Below, piece by piece: positions 20,292 through 31,466 of a DNA stretch of 64,000 nucleotides. Source of the DNA: Papaver somniferum (Eukaryota; Streptophyta; Magnoliopsida; Ranunculales; Papaveraceae); the NCBI RefSeq assembly GCF_003573695.1, contig NC_039361.1:95668279-95732278 (forward strand), read 5' to 3'. Position 1 is the first letter of the stretch. The number at the start of each line of letters is the position of its first letter. The notes beneath the pieces were generated by a model that did not search any database, was not told the DNA's origin, and saw only the letters and a list, made by a program, of their open reading frames with translations. A program made the translations under genes and the position numbers.

Positions 20292-21820
20292 TGATGAGCA
20301 CGCAAGTGTGACGCATATTCACCCATAAATACATTAGCTGTGACTCATTTTATCACTAATAAACTTGTTTGTAGGTATTTTTGGGCAATAATCATTTTTG
20401 GAAAATTCGGCTCGAAAAGTTGTTAAAGGCACCCCGGAGGACAATTGCTAAACAGACTCCTACTCCGGATAAAGGGCATCTCGGATGATAAGGGGCACCC
20501 CAGAGCGCCAACTGCTAATCGCACCCCAACACTGGTTAAGGGGCGCACTTTTCTTCTTCGTTCAAACACAAATTGGCGGGAAAATTTTCCTGTGTAATTG
20601 CGATATCTTCTGGAGCATATTTGGACAGGTTTTTAGGTGAGATTTTCACGCAGTTGGATTGGTATAATCCTGTTTCAACTAAACAGGGTCGGTAAGGTGT
20701 TTAGATTCGAATAAAAATGGATAGTCTCGTTGGTTTAAGGATACAAAGAAAGAAAGATACCGAATATTCTGTTTGAATTTCTGGCATTGATTATGGAAGA
20801 TACGTAAGCTTTAAAAGAAGATATTCTCATGGGAATCATATCTATTAAGTTTGGGAAGAGTTTTGAAAGATCATACACGCATGATATTGTTGCACACACA
20901 CGGAAACAGAGAAAGAATATTTCTCAGATTTTTCTTTGTTGTGATTGGAAGATGGCTTGTGGCTGAATAGATTTTAGCTCAACCAAGAGACGTGTAGCAT
21001 TTAGTTTGGAGTGTGTGGACTGATGAATTGAAGAGCGGATATTTTGCATTAAACCGAGAAGATTTGGATGCTATGAAGTATAAAAAGGCAGTTGAGGAAA
21101 CATACAAGGATATCGAGTGACTGGGGATAAGAACAGAGAGTTGCAGAGCAGATTTTTCTGATGCTGCAGATAAGAAGAAGAAGAACGGACTACGCTTGTA
21201 GTCTGTCGTTTAAAACTGTCACTGTTTCTACCTGGAACGACAGTTTTCTGAGACAGATAAAAACAATAGTTTTCTGTAATAATCATTGTAACGGCTTTAC
21301 AGTGTTGCGAAACTCAGTTTTCTTATCTCTTCACCTCTTGTAAGCACTTTTGAGCAATAAAAATGAATTTTGAGTGTGTCTACAATATAAGGAGTTAAAC
21401 CCTTACACTGGGTCGACGGATGAATCCGAATTTCATACATGGGTGAATTTATTTTATTCTTTTTATGACTTTTGCACTTATTTTAAATTGATTTATGATT
21501 CGAATTAATTAGTTACTATTTTATTTGATGGGTCATACTTGCTTAAATGTTTGATGTCCCATGCTTATGATTTATAGCTAATATTTTGATACTCTACCTT
21601 GGAAAAATCAGAGTCCATATAATTTATTTATTGAGCTTTAATTGTTGAGAATAAATAAATTGAACCCTATGTTATAAATTTTGTGAACTCCTAGTACCAG
21701 TAACTCTCCCTTTATTATTAAATATTTAAATTTAATCTTCAACAAGTCCTAGAGTTCGAATCTTATTACTATAACAACTTGAAAAATCACTTCAATTGGC
21801 AATAGCAATATATATCGGGA
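20292..21820 (+). mobile_element. old Athila-like solo LTR or LTR fragment
   Basis: It begins TGATGAGCACGC..GACGCAT, like the Athila LTR start at 53119 (minus sense TGATAGACGCATTTATGTG). It shares the order TTTTTGG..AA, CGGCTCGAAAAG, GGAGGACA.TTGCTA, GATAAAGGGCAT, TGCTAATCGCACCCC, and GGTTAAGGGGCG with the LTRs of the 42-53 kb element, read in the opposite orientation. The 3' side (TAACTCTCC..TTATTATTA, CAACAAGTCCT.GAGT) also looks like an Athila LTR end. I see no second LTR or coding region, so it is probably a solo LTR. The right end is approximate. Confidence 0.7.
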
Positions 21821-22138
21821 TATTTCAAAAGATTAATATACTATGGTCATAACCCTAATTTTTAAATTTGCAATGGACACATAAATAGAATGTTGATAAA
21901 CTGGAATAAATCTCATACAAACACGTGAAAATATCCGTTTCTTGTTTGGATCATGAATTTTTAAAGAAAGCATGCTGATTATGGATGCGACCATTGACCA
22001 GACAGTGTAATGGTTCACACCCCTTTAACCGAATAGATTTTGAAACCCCAAAAGACGTGATACATTTTTAAACCCCCAAAAATGTGAAAATTCCAACAGG
22101 TGTGTTGTGTGGGGACACATATTGCATCCATTGGATGT

Positions 22139-22149
22139 GTATATAAGCT
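22139..22149 (+). promoter_or_regulatory. TATA box of F-box pseudogene copy 1
   Basis: TGTATATAAGC followed by TTTACT. The same TATATAAGCTTTACT occurs upstream of copy 2. Confidence 0.6.
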
Positions 22150-22237
22150 TTACTCCTATCTACTAATAGCATTCAAGAAAAACAAAATCCTAAATATTTC
22201 TACATTTAAAAAAAAATGTATATCACCAGTAATAGTA

Positions 22238-23416
22238 ATGGAAATATTACCGGATTTAACTCCCGAGATACTACACCTCCTCCCAAGTACATAAAGTATT
22301 TTGGCAAGAAAATGTGTATGCAAAGAGTGGAATTCAGTCCTTGCAAACAAAAGAATTGGACTCCTTTTCGTTTTTACTAAAAACGTGAGAGAAGAAAATG
22401 TCAACTCTTCTACAGAGAACAAATTGAGGAGGAAGATTACTACACGATGATGGGAGATTTCAATCAGATGTTATTTGGAAACAATGGTACCTGGAATATT
22501 ATCCAATCCTATGATAAAAACATGTCACATCCAATCGTTGGATCTTGTAATGGTCTGGTATGTTTTTATGTTTCACACCATGGCATACAAGATCCTATTT
22601 ATATTATGAATCCATCAACGGGTGAGCACCTCCATCTGCCACAAATATGCGATCCAATACCAATGCCAAAAATTAGTTGCGATCCATGATATATCGTAGG
22701 GGGTTTCGGCTACTGTGAACATACCGGTGAATACAAAGTAGTTCGAATTCAAGTGGGCGGTAAAGTGGACATACACACACTAGGAGACAACAGGGGATAG
22801 AGGAACATCGGGGAATTTCCTTTTACTTTTCGGGATTCAGGTGTGTATGCACATGGTTGTATTTTTTTTTTGGATAAATCATTATATTTATAACAATGAT
22901 CAGATAATATCTTTCAATTTGGGCGATGAGACATTCCAGTCACATTCGCTATCCCCGCATCATATTTATGAGAATGGTGGTTTCAGTATTCCAAGACTTG
23001 GAATGGTCTTTTCTGGAGTTCGCCTTTTATTTTACAACATTCACGATATTTATGATATCCGGATTGATTTTTGGGCACCCATTTCCGATAATCATATTCA
23101 TGCACGGGCACCCGGTGTAGAATGGAATTGGGTACTTAAGAGGAGAATTGTCTTGGAAGAGCCTTTGAATCCATGGTGGCCGCATTATATGCTGATAGCC
23201 TTGGGAAATAACAACGACATCCTATTGCAAAACAACCGTTGTTTAGCGCATTATAATGAACTCACCAGAACTTTGACAGAAATTGGGGAGACAAGGTGTC
23301 CAATAAAGGTTAGAGTTATTCCTCACATGAGGAGCGCCGTCTTGTTGAGAAATTTTGGAGGACAATCGGAAACATGTACTGACGAAGTCCATGCCACAAA
23401 CATATTCCGTGTGTAG
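22238..23416 (+). pseudogene. F-box protein with F-box-associated domain, copy 1
   Basis: From ATG 22238: MEILPDLTPEILHLLPST, stop, then ILARKCVCKEWNSVLANKR. This is an F-box (the SCF ubiquitin-ligase adaptor that binds SKP1), with TAA in place of a residue. The F-box-associated domain follows in another frame: HPIVGSCNGLVCFYVSHHGI, DPIYIMNPSTGEHLHLPQ, GGFGYCEHTGEYKVVRIQ, and from about 22870 ISFNLGDETFQSHSL to the end at 23416. Lesions: TAA 22292, frame change near 22400, TGA 22687, TAG 22798 (copy 2 has TGG there), and frame change at the poly-T at 22861. The intact tail suggests a length near 390 residues, normal for the family. Copy 2 at 26.7 kb is a close paralogue. Confidence 0.85.
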
Positions 23417-23451
23417 TGTTTTTGTTTTGGTCGGAGTAATATAGTTTGGTG

Positions 23452-24248
<797 letters not shown>

Positions 24249-24647
24249 TCACGAAAAAAATTGATCTTGAAGCCGATCAACTCGCTCTTGAAGTATATTC
24301 ACCTGTTGTTGGAGACCAAAAAAATCACGATCAAAGGGACAACAACATCAACTCTCCCCATGCACCAATTCCACACAATGCTCATCGACAACAAATAAAT
24401 CAATCTCACGCAAACGCCAATAATCTGCATGCTTCTTCATGCAGATTATGAACACGTCGAGTCTAGGTTGAAGAACTCGTACATCGTAGTCTGAGATCTT
24501 AAAATCGTCTTCTAGGGTTCTTCTTAATGAATTGTACTCAACATTTTTAAGACCCATAGCAATAAATTGGTAGCAATATTTTGTGTATTTATTTTGATCG
24601 AAAGGAAGAGCGATTCGCAGGAGAAGAAAAATTCCTTGTGTTGACAA
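24249..24647 (-). pseudogene. unrecognised protein with C-terminal coiled coil, one in-frame stop
   Basis: From ATG 24647 the frame gives 99 residues (MSTQGIFLLLRIALPFDQNK.., SLRRTLEDDFKISDYDVRVL, DVFIICMKKHADYWRLREID) and stops at TGA 24348-24350. Without any shift it stays open for another 32 codons to TGA 24249, reading FFGLQQQVNILQERVDRLQD. This has hydrophobic residues at heptad spacing (L, V, L, V, L), i.e. a short coiled coil. The TGA is compatible with a CGA-to-TGA change. I do not recognise the family. It lies between the two F-box copies on the opposite strand. Confidence 0.4.
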
Positions 24648-25571
24648 TTAGATATGGTGGCCGAATTTTTATTTATTTATTAAGTTCTGTATGTTCAGAA
24701 ACTACATCCGATTAAAAAGGAAATTAGATAAAGATCAAATATTCATTCCATATACATATCTCATTATCTATTTTTTGCCATATTTATAGTGATATGGAAA
24801 CTGAAATATTTGATGTACTTGTAAGGAGGTAAGGAATACCAAACACCTAATTTGCTTAACATAAAAATATAGGGGCTAAAAGAGAGATACATAAATTAAG
24901 GTACCATTAGCCCGTATTTGTAGTGGTAAATACACTTCTGTATTTTAGGGATAGTTATTGTTTTCTATTATCAATAAATGCCGTTGTTGTTGTGATGTGT
25001 ATTCTAATTCCAAGAGGTAAGCATTACTGAATTGGTGCATAAGTAGCTGTAATGAGAATCGCAGCTAGTTTCTGCTATTATGCGTGACTTTTCAAAGTAG
25101 TCATTCGTATTAATAACTTTTGCTTTCTATGTATCCAGTGCTTTACTCATAGATTGAGTTTGACAATGCAACCAACAACTTCAAAACTATTCAATCATAC
25201 ACAAGAAAACGGTCATTAAACAAGAAAATTAATCCTAAATCCGAAAGTCATTAAGAAAGTCCAACATTATTCAGTCATTAACATCAAAACAGTCATTAAC
25301 ATTATAAAAACATGAAAATTAATCCTAAATCCGAAACTTAGATTCCAAAAAACAAAACAAGATTCAGTCGTCCACAATATCTTGTTAGACCCCTCTTAAT
25401 TCCAAGTTTTCTCTGTACTTTGACGATACCTATTTCTTCAAAATACTAACTTGTGTAACCATTTGTACTCTGTACGTATCATCATCTCCATTAAAGCAAT
25501 TTAACCCAAAAAATCCACCAGCTATAAGAAAATTGGAATTTATAGAGTCGACTCTTACCTGTTTCCGGCCA
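24648..25571. other. intergenic
   Basis: No gene seen. 25195-25330 repeats AAACAGTCATTAACA..GAAAATTAATCCTAAATCCGAAA-type phrases twice, about 110 bases apart. Confidence 0.4.
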
Positions 25572-26228
25572 TCACTCAGAGTCATAATCCGACCTTTCCC
25601 TCTCCAATCCCATATCAGTTTCAGAATCAATCACTATGTTCAGTATGACCTCATTTTCATGTTTTGTTCGTGATAGGTATGCCTGATACTCATCCTCTAT
25701 ACTAACTTCATTCACAGGGTGGTCTGTATAATCCTTATATCTTCCAGCATAAATTGATGCTCTTCTAGCCCTAATCCTTCTTATTAAAAACACACCTTCT
25801 CTCCTTTCCCTTTTCTGCAACAACTGCAAAAATTCTTCTGGGTATTCTTCATCTTTTACTTTCTCTGTGCTTCTCTTCTTTGTCTCTTCATTTTCTGCCT
25901 CACATACTGATTTTGCATGATCAAACTCATTCCACAACAGCTCCATATCATCGTCTTGGTTATTGTTCTGCAAACCTACTTCTTCCTCTACTCTCATATT
26001 CCTCGCCTCTTCTTTATTCTTCTTTTTATTCAATCTTATTGCTTTCGATATATGGTACTTTTCTTTCTCTAGTTGCTCCAAATTCATTTCACATACTGCT
26101 AATTTGAACCTCATCATCACTTCCTTTCTCTTCAAGCACTCCTCCTTATCAACTTCTTCCGTTGTCATTGGGGTCTTGCCTTTTGATGGTCTGGAACCAC
26201 TCCCTTTTTCTGCGTTATTCGGAGCCAT
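25572..26228 (-). CDS. 218-residue charged coiled-coil protein
   Basis: Intact minus-strand frame from MAPNNAEKGSGSRPSKGKTP to SDYDSE-stop. A short low-complexity basic N-terminus with KGKTPMTTEEVDKEE is followed by a long predicted helix/coiled coil (about residues 30-80: KLAVCEMNLEQLEKEKYHIS). A charged middle comes next, then LLQKRERREGVFLIRRIRAR at about 135-155 and an acidic C-terminal part (SIEDEYQAYLSRTKHENEV). It has no signal peptide or membrane segment. The KGK(S/T)PMT element near the start also occurs in the 8540 pseudogene, suggesting a shared ancestor. The leader upstream (AAGAGAGGAGAAGAAGAAAA) is purine-rich. Function unknown; nuclear location would fit the basic clusters but is not shown. 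Confidence 0.55.
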   Translation of the reverse strand: MAPNNAEKGSGSRPSKGKTPMTTEEVDKEECLKRKEVMMRFKLAVCEMNLEQLEKEKYHISKAIRLNKKKNKEEARNMRVEEEVGLQNNNQDDDMELLWNEFDHAKSVCEAENEETKKRSTEKVKDEEYPEEFLQLLQKRERREGVFLIRRIRARRASIYAGRYKDYTDHPVNEVSIEDEYQAYLSRTKHENEVILNIVIDSETDMGLERERSDYDSE

Positions 26229-26612
26229 TGTTATCTTTGAAACTTTTTTTCTTCTTCTCCTCTCTTGGATTTTTTATCCCTCTGGAAAATAATGAATATA
26301 ATCCCTAAGTCCTCTCACATTTTTTTTTTCTTCTGAGACCTATTCCCAAGAGACGTATGCAGCGGTTGAATTCAAAGAAATTATAACACCCTACTAAAAT
26401 ATCATGTCCTTTCAGACCTACTTCATGATGTAATGGTTATCCTTTAGATTTTGTTCCCTTTTAAATAAAAATCCAGTTATATGTTTAATCTATAACCGCT
26501 TATAATATAACGTGCAAATATGCGTTACTTTCTTGCTCATTAAGGACGCGACCATTCAAATAATGCCTGCTCATAAAGGATGCGACCATTCGCCAACAGG
26601 TGTATTGGATGT
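26229..26612. other. intergenic between divergent genes
   Basis: Contains GCGACCATTC twice (about 26548 and 26582), as upstream of F-box copy 1 (GCGACCATTG at about 21987) and at comparable distance from the TATA box, so the duplicated F-box unit included its upstream region. Confidence 0.5.
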
Positions 26613-26621
26613 CTATATAAG
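26613..26621 (+). promoter_or_regulatory. TATA box of F-box pseudogene copy 2
   Basis: CTATATAAG followed by CTTTACT, identical in the core to copy 1. Confidence 0.6.
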
Positions 26622-26685
26622 CTTTACTGGTACCTGCTTGAAGCATTCTACAACATTAAGAAAATCCTAAAAGCTTGTAAAAAAA

Positions 26686-27885
26686 ATGATAATATTTCAT
26701 GCGTATAATAGTGATGGATATGTTGTCAGAATTAACTATCAATATACTACAGCACCTCTAAACTACAGAAAGCATTTTAGAAAGCAAATGTGTTTCCAAA
26801 GGGTGGAATACTATCCTCGGGGACAAAAGAATTGGACTCCTTTTTGGTGTTACACCGAGAATAGGGAAAGAAGTTACTCAACTCTTTTATAAAGAGGAAA
26901 ATTTCATCCCGATCGCAACAACCAACAATCACGACGCCCAGAATGATGGAACCCATGAAGATTTGACTAAGTTGCACCCCATAGTTGGATCTTGCAATGG
27001 TCTGGTATTTTTTATGTTTCACACCACGGAATACAGGATCCTATATATGTTATGAATCTAGAAAATCGTGAGCACCTACATCTTCCACAACTATGCATCC
27101 CAATTTCACGAGATCAAGTACTTTCGTGGTATCCACGATACAATGTAATTGGGGGCTTCGGCTACTGTCAACGTACCAATGAGTACAAGGTTGTTCGAAT
27201 TCACATGGATGGTAAAGTTCAAATATACACTCTAGGAGACAACAAGGGATGGAGGAACATAGCATAGGAGATTCCTTATACTTTTCAGAGTTCAGATGTG
27301 TACGCACATGGTTGTATTTTTGGACGGATTATTGTCAGTGGATGGTGGCATAGTTTCTTTCAATTTGGAAACTGAGACATTTCATCAACATTCGCGACCC
27401 CCGCATCATATTCCTGGGAGTGAATTACCATCACATGGGATGTTTATGTTCGGAGTTCGCCTTTTATTTTACTACATCCATGACGCCTATGATGAGGGGA
27501 TTAATCGCCCCGGATAGATTTCTGGGCACCCATTTCCAAAAAAAAATATTCATACATGGGCACCTGGAGGGGAATGGAATTGGAATCATAAGAAAAGCAT
27601 TTTCTTGGAAAAGGATGAGGATGAAGGGTGGCCGACCTATTACCCGATAGCTTTTGAAAAAAAAACAAGGACCTCATTTTGTGGCAGAATTGGCGTTTAT
27701 TGCGTTACAATGCACTCACCGGAACTTGGACAGAAATTTGGGGGACACTATTGTGGGAAACAAGCAGGGTTGCAATTATTCCTCATATGAGGAGCGCTGT
27801 CTCGTTGAAGAATTTTGGTGGACAATCGGGAACATGTACTCATGATGTCCATGCCACTAACACATTCCTTGGGTTATCTATGTAG
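26686..27885 (+). pseudogene. F-box-type protein, copy 2
   Basis: A diverged paralogue of 22238-23416. The F-box itself is nearly unrecognisable (RKQMCFQRVEYYPRGQKNW aligns with the KCVCKEWNSVLANKRI region by DNA). The associated domain reads GIFYVSHHGIQDPIYVMN, REHLHLPQLCIPISRDQ, GGFGYCQRTNEYKVVRIHMD and QIYTLGDNKGWRNIA, then TAG. Further pieces in three frames run to HMRSAVSLKNFGGQSGTCTH..FLGLSM-stop at 27885. Copy 2 keeps the Trp (TGG) and Arg (CGA) codons that became stops in copy 1, while it has its own frame changes near 26890, 27020 and 27520-27690. Not functional. Confidence 0.8.
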
Positions 27886-28002
27886 CTTTTTTTGTTCTTG
27901 TAGTTGTGTTTTTTTTTTTGGGTATTTGGATTTTTTTCTATGTACAATTTATTCCTTGGGTTATCTATGCCTCAGGTATCTATGTAGCTTTTTTTTCTCT
28001 TG
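27868..28002. repeat. local duplication before the gap
   Basis: CCTTGGGTTATCTATG..GCTTTTTTT occurs at 27868 and again at 27954, with T-rich sequence between and into the gap. Confidence 0.6.
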
Positions 28003-28127
28003 NNNNNNNNNNNNNNNNNNNNNNNNNNNNNNNNNNNNNNNNNNNNNNNNNNNNNNNNNNNNNNNNNNNNNNNNNNNNNNNNNNNNNNNNNNNNNNNNNN
28101 NNNNNNNNNNNNNNNNNNNNNNNNNNN
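28003..28127. other. assembly gap (125 N)
   Basis: All N, bordered by T-rich, locally duplicated sequence. Confidence 0.95.
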
Positions 28128-28547
28128 TTTTTGGTGTTTGGATTATTTTCTATGTTGAAATGTAGAATTTAATTAGTTTGGGTCATTGTTTAACTAGCCA
28201 ACCTTTGTTTTTTTCCTTTTTTTGCTTTACACCTATGGTCAAGCCGGCCGGCCCACCCCAACCGACCTAGGTAATTAGTTGAAAAGTAGAAAAATTATTT
28301 GGGTATTTCCTAAGAGATCACGTATATTAATTTAAAAAGGAAATTAGATAAATATGAAAATATTCATTCCATATCTCATGAGATCGCGTATATTATTTTT
28401 TATGTTCGTAATATATATTAGATTAAAAAATAAATTAGATAAACATGAAAATATTCGTTCCATACTACAATATTCGGTGTAAATACCAAAGAATAGGTGT
28501 TTTAAGATAATGATGGAAAACCTAAAAAATTAGGGTTTTCCTTACAA

Positions 28548-28557
28548 ATATATATAA
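28548..28557 (+). promoter_or_regulatory. TATA box of the 28605 gene
   Basis: ATATATATAA about 50 bases before ATG 28605, preceded by AATTAGGGTTTT, the same layout as the gene at 19309-19701. Confidence 0.55.
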
Positions 28558-28604
28558 ATTCCACCAAGCATAGAAAAAAATTAACATAGAGTATTAAGAG
28601 GAAA

Positions 28605-29093
28605 ATGAGTCTTGCTAAGAGGGATTGTAGAGATGAAACTGAAGAGAGGATCCAAAAATGTCCTCGACTGATGGTTGGTCCTCGTAAATTGAGGATTATC
28701 ATTACTGTGGACGGAGTAACTACTGTTCCTGGTGTTCCTCTCGACGCTGTAATTAGTTTTGTTGTCAGTAGTGTTGACATTGATGATGTTCCTATTTATG
28801 CTGATGTTATTCATGGTGTTCCTCTGGACGCTGTAATCAGTAGTATTGAGAATGTCGATGTTCCTGCTTATGCTGATGTTCCTACTGTGAATGATGATGC
28901 TCCTGCTTCTATTATTGATGAAGATACCGATGTTCCGGACATGGCAGAGGATCCAAAAGTTAACAAGAATGATCTTAACAAGCATGTGGAGCCTGATGAA
29001 GCATAAAATGCCAGATCTGAGGATGACAAGCCGCCCAAGCCTGCTGGTTGGAGTGATCAACTTCACCTCAGCATTGCAAGAAGAACTGTTTGA
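28605..29093 (+). CDS. 133-residue protein, PRKLRI-motif family member B
   Basis: Frame from ATG 28605 to TAA 29004-29006 (133 residues). It starts MSLAKRDCRDETEERIQKC and has PRKLRIIITVDGVTTVPGVP at about 26-45, matching the protein at 19309-19701. An internal repeat follows: GVPLDAVIS at about 42-50 and again at about 69-77, with DVP(I/A)YADV at about 60 and 86, so part of this protein arose by duplication. The end is acidic (DEDTDVPDMAEDPKV). After the TAA the frame stays open for 27 codons to TGA 29093 and looks coding (SEDDKPPKPAGWSDQLHLSI), so the annotated stop may be a recent truncation. Promoter and leader resemble member A. Function unknown. Confidence 0.6.
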
Positions 29094-29596
29094 AGATGGG
29101 GATGGTTCATTTGATATGTTTTTTTTTTTGATGATAGGGTTTGATTTATGGATTTCTTTTTGTGGACGCTTTGAAAGTTGTTTTCATTTCTTGTTTCGTT
29201 TGCTAATTTTGTCATTTAGAAGAAGGTGATGTTTAAAAATTATTTTATTATTTAGGTATTGGAATCATGAAATAAATCAGATAATTATTTACAAGTTCAC
29301 AGACTTTACAGAATGCAATATACTCTTGCAAATTTATTTATTTATGAGGTGTGCATTTTTTAGGAAAAATAAATATAATTAGCTGAAATAACGGAGGAAA
29401 TGTAGAAACATACAGTTGTTCCCCCTTGTAAACAATAAGAATCAATTTATCACTTTAGGTCTGATATTATTATCTCCTTGCCAATACTTTTAACAAAAAT
29501 ACAAGTTTGAACAAGTAAAGTGCTATTGAAAGTAAAGTACTGCTATACGACGATGTTAATGATAATGATCTTTGCGTGGATTTGGATGAGAATGAG
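29094..29596. other. intergenic
   Basis: No gene seen. From about 29520 a frame reads YDDVNDNDLCVDLDENEEPD into the 21-base repeat below, a probable remnant of an acidic-tail gene. Confidence 0.4.
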
Positions 29597-29680
29597 GAAC
29601 CAGACTAATCTGACAAAGAACCAGACTAATCTGACAAAGAACCAGACTAATCTGACAAAGAACCTGACTCATCTAACAAG
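29597..29680 (+). repeat. 21-bp tandem repeat, four units, three carrying an in-frame stop
   Basis: Units GAACCAGACTAATCTGACAA(A) at 29597, 29618 and 29639, plus a fourth at 29660 reading GAACCTGACTCATCTAACAA. In the acidic frame these give EPD-stop-SDK three times and then EPDSSNK. The last unit keeps TCA (Ser) where the others have TAA. Confidence 0.85.
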
Positions 29681-31084
29681 TTCTTTGCTTTTTTTAAACA
29701 GGTTGTTTGATGTGTGAAATTTTAGTTTACGTATTTTTTAAGTACTGCACTAGATGCATGCTTCTTACGCTGATAGATAGGTTGAAATTTATGTGATGAA
29801 TGATTCACGCTGAATTTTTATGTTTTCTGGAAATGATGAACATGAAAATGGATGGGTTTAGTTTATTTATCTTTATTAGCTTACTGTATGATTAGAATAA
29901 TACGTTTCCTACATAGGTGCCACTAATAATTCATACGTTTCCTCCCTAAACCAGGAACAATACAGGAGACAACCCAGCTTAAAATTTTTAAGGAAAATAT
30001 TATTCGAATAGGAAAGTAATTTTTTTTCTATGGTCTCTTCTCGAAGTTGGTTAGAGATATGAAACTAAATTTTGAAAATTTTGGGAAACAATTTTATCAT
30101 AACTTTCTACGATATATTCTCTCATAAAATAAGGAAACTAACCATATTGGTTACACATCAAAAATTTGGAAATAAAAAACGAAAAACACCAAAAGTCTTT
30201 TGTTTGGCGGGTGATGAAAATGAATTTTACTGGGCGGGATGATTTCAAAAGGAAAATCATTTCCCGCCTGATGGTTTGGTTAAATACCAAAAAGAAAAAG
30301 AAAGATGAGTTTGATCTACTTTTTTTCAGTTTTTATTACTCGATTCATTCTCTCTATGAAATCATAATTCTGCTATTGTCTCTAATCTTTACAAGGAACC
30401 TACCTCTTCAGAATCGATCTTTGTTGTTGGTATTATTTCTACAACCCATTATCGAATGAATATTAAATTGATGTTAGATTTTTTATTCGATCTCATGGAA
30501 TCAGATGTTAGATCTTATAGGTTTACTAGTTAAAGCATGTTTATGGTTTTTATTCTATTACTTCTTATAGGTTTACTAGTTAAAGCATTATTAGGGTTTT
30601 TATTCTATTTTTACTATCTCTAATCTTTACACGAAATCTACCTCTTCAGACTCGATCTCTGTACTAGATATTTGTTGTTGGTATTATTTCTACAACCCAT
30701 TATCGAATGAGTCTCTGTTACTTGGCGAGCCTGTAACGTCTGCATTTTAAGTTGCCACTTTTAATGATACCATGTTGCTGGTTGGCTAATTTGACAATCA
30801 TCTTCAAGCTAAAAATGGATAATCATTGTGTGGTGCTTTTGTACTTTTGGCTTTTGTAACAAAAAGTTATATAAGACCCTTCAACCAGTACCTTTCGCTT
30901 CGTGTATAACACAATATTCATGAGGATATTTTGTGTGTTGCATTGATGTTTTAGCCTCAAGTTACATGCATCAATGAGTTCATGTTTGTTTTCTTTTCAT
31001 ATAATAAAAAATAGGTGTAACACATGTTTCCTATCCTGTTAGGTTTAGCTAATATTTTCTAAAATAAGCTCAAATTCCTAACAG
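29681..31084. other. intergenic with local duplications
   Basis: No gene seen. 30377-30460 recurs at 30617-30715 (CTCTAATCTTTACA.GAA..TACCTCTTCAGA, TTGTTGTTGGTATTATTTC). Between them a 50-bp unit (CTTATAGGTTTACTAGTTAA) is tandemly doubled at about 30513-30612. Confidence 0.5.
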
Positions 31085-31298
31085 AGATGCACGTACCTAC
31101 ACAACTTTTGTCATGGGAGAAGATGATGATTACAACGTGCCCCCAGAGGAGGACCAATGGGATGATGAGGTGGATTCTGATGAAGAAACGATGGAGTTGG
31201 ATGAGAGTCAATATGACATTGTACAATCAGATGGCGGTGATGATGAAGATATGGTCCCCACTGATAGAGTACCAGTACTTAAGTTTTTGGGACACTAA
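31085..31298 (+). CDS. acidic terminal exon beside a CACTA end
   Basis: After an acceptor-like CCTAACAG (31077-31084) a frame is open to TAA 31298: DARTYTTFVMGEDDDYNVPP, EEDQWDDEVDSDEETMELDE, SQYDIVQSDGGDDEDMVPTD, ending VPVLKFLGH. It could start at the internal ATG 31113 (61 residues) or be the last exon of a spliced gene. No upstream exon was found. The stop lies about 10 bases before CACTA-type subterminal repeats, so it may belong to that element or be a host exon cut by it. The acidic composition resembles the other small genes here. Confidence 0.35.
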
Positions 31299-31466
31299 AT
31301 AGCAACGCCTATATGGCTCTGGCGTGGCTATAAGCTACCTAAAACCACGTCATTTTACCTAAAACCACGCAAGCAGAAGCCACACCAAGTCCAAACCAAA
31401 GTGGCGTGTCAAAACCCCTATGGACACGCCAATTTGGCGTGGAAAAAGGGTCTGTTTGTACTAGTG
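31299..31466 (-). mobile_element. CACTA-type transposon end with subterminal repeats
   Basis: The minus strand reads CACTAGTACAAACAGACCC from 31466, a typical CACTA terminus, followed inward by repeated GGCGTGTC/GGCGTGG/CCACGC motifs and two copies of CCTAAAACCACG. The sequence left of it ends at about 31299. The other terminus was not found. The TAG flanking at 31467-31469 could be a 3-bp target duplication, but its partner is not visible. Confidence 0.6.

Noticed and set aside
22841..23416. Separate 191-residue gene
   Set aside because: It is the C-terminal part of the F-box-associated domain of the 22238 pseudogene after a poly-T frame change.
29520..29717. Frame with repeated NQTNLTK motif
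   Set aside because: An out-of-frame reading of the 21-bp repeat; the acidic frame fits neighbouring genes better.
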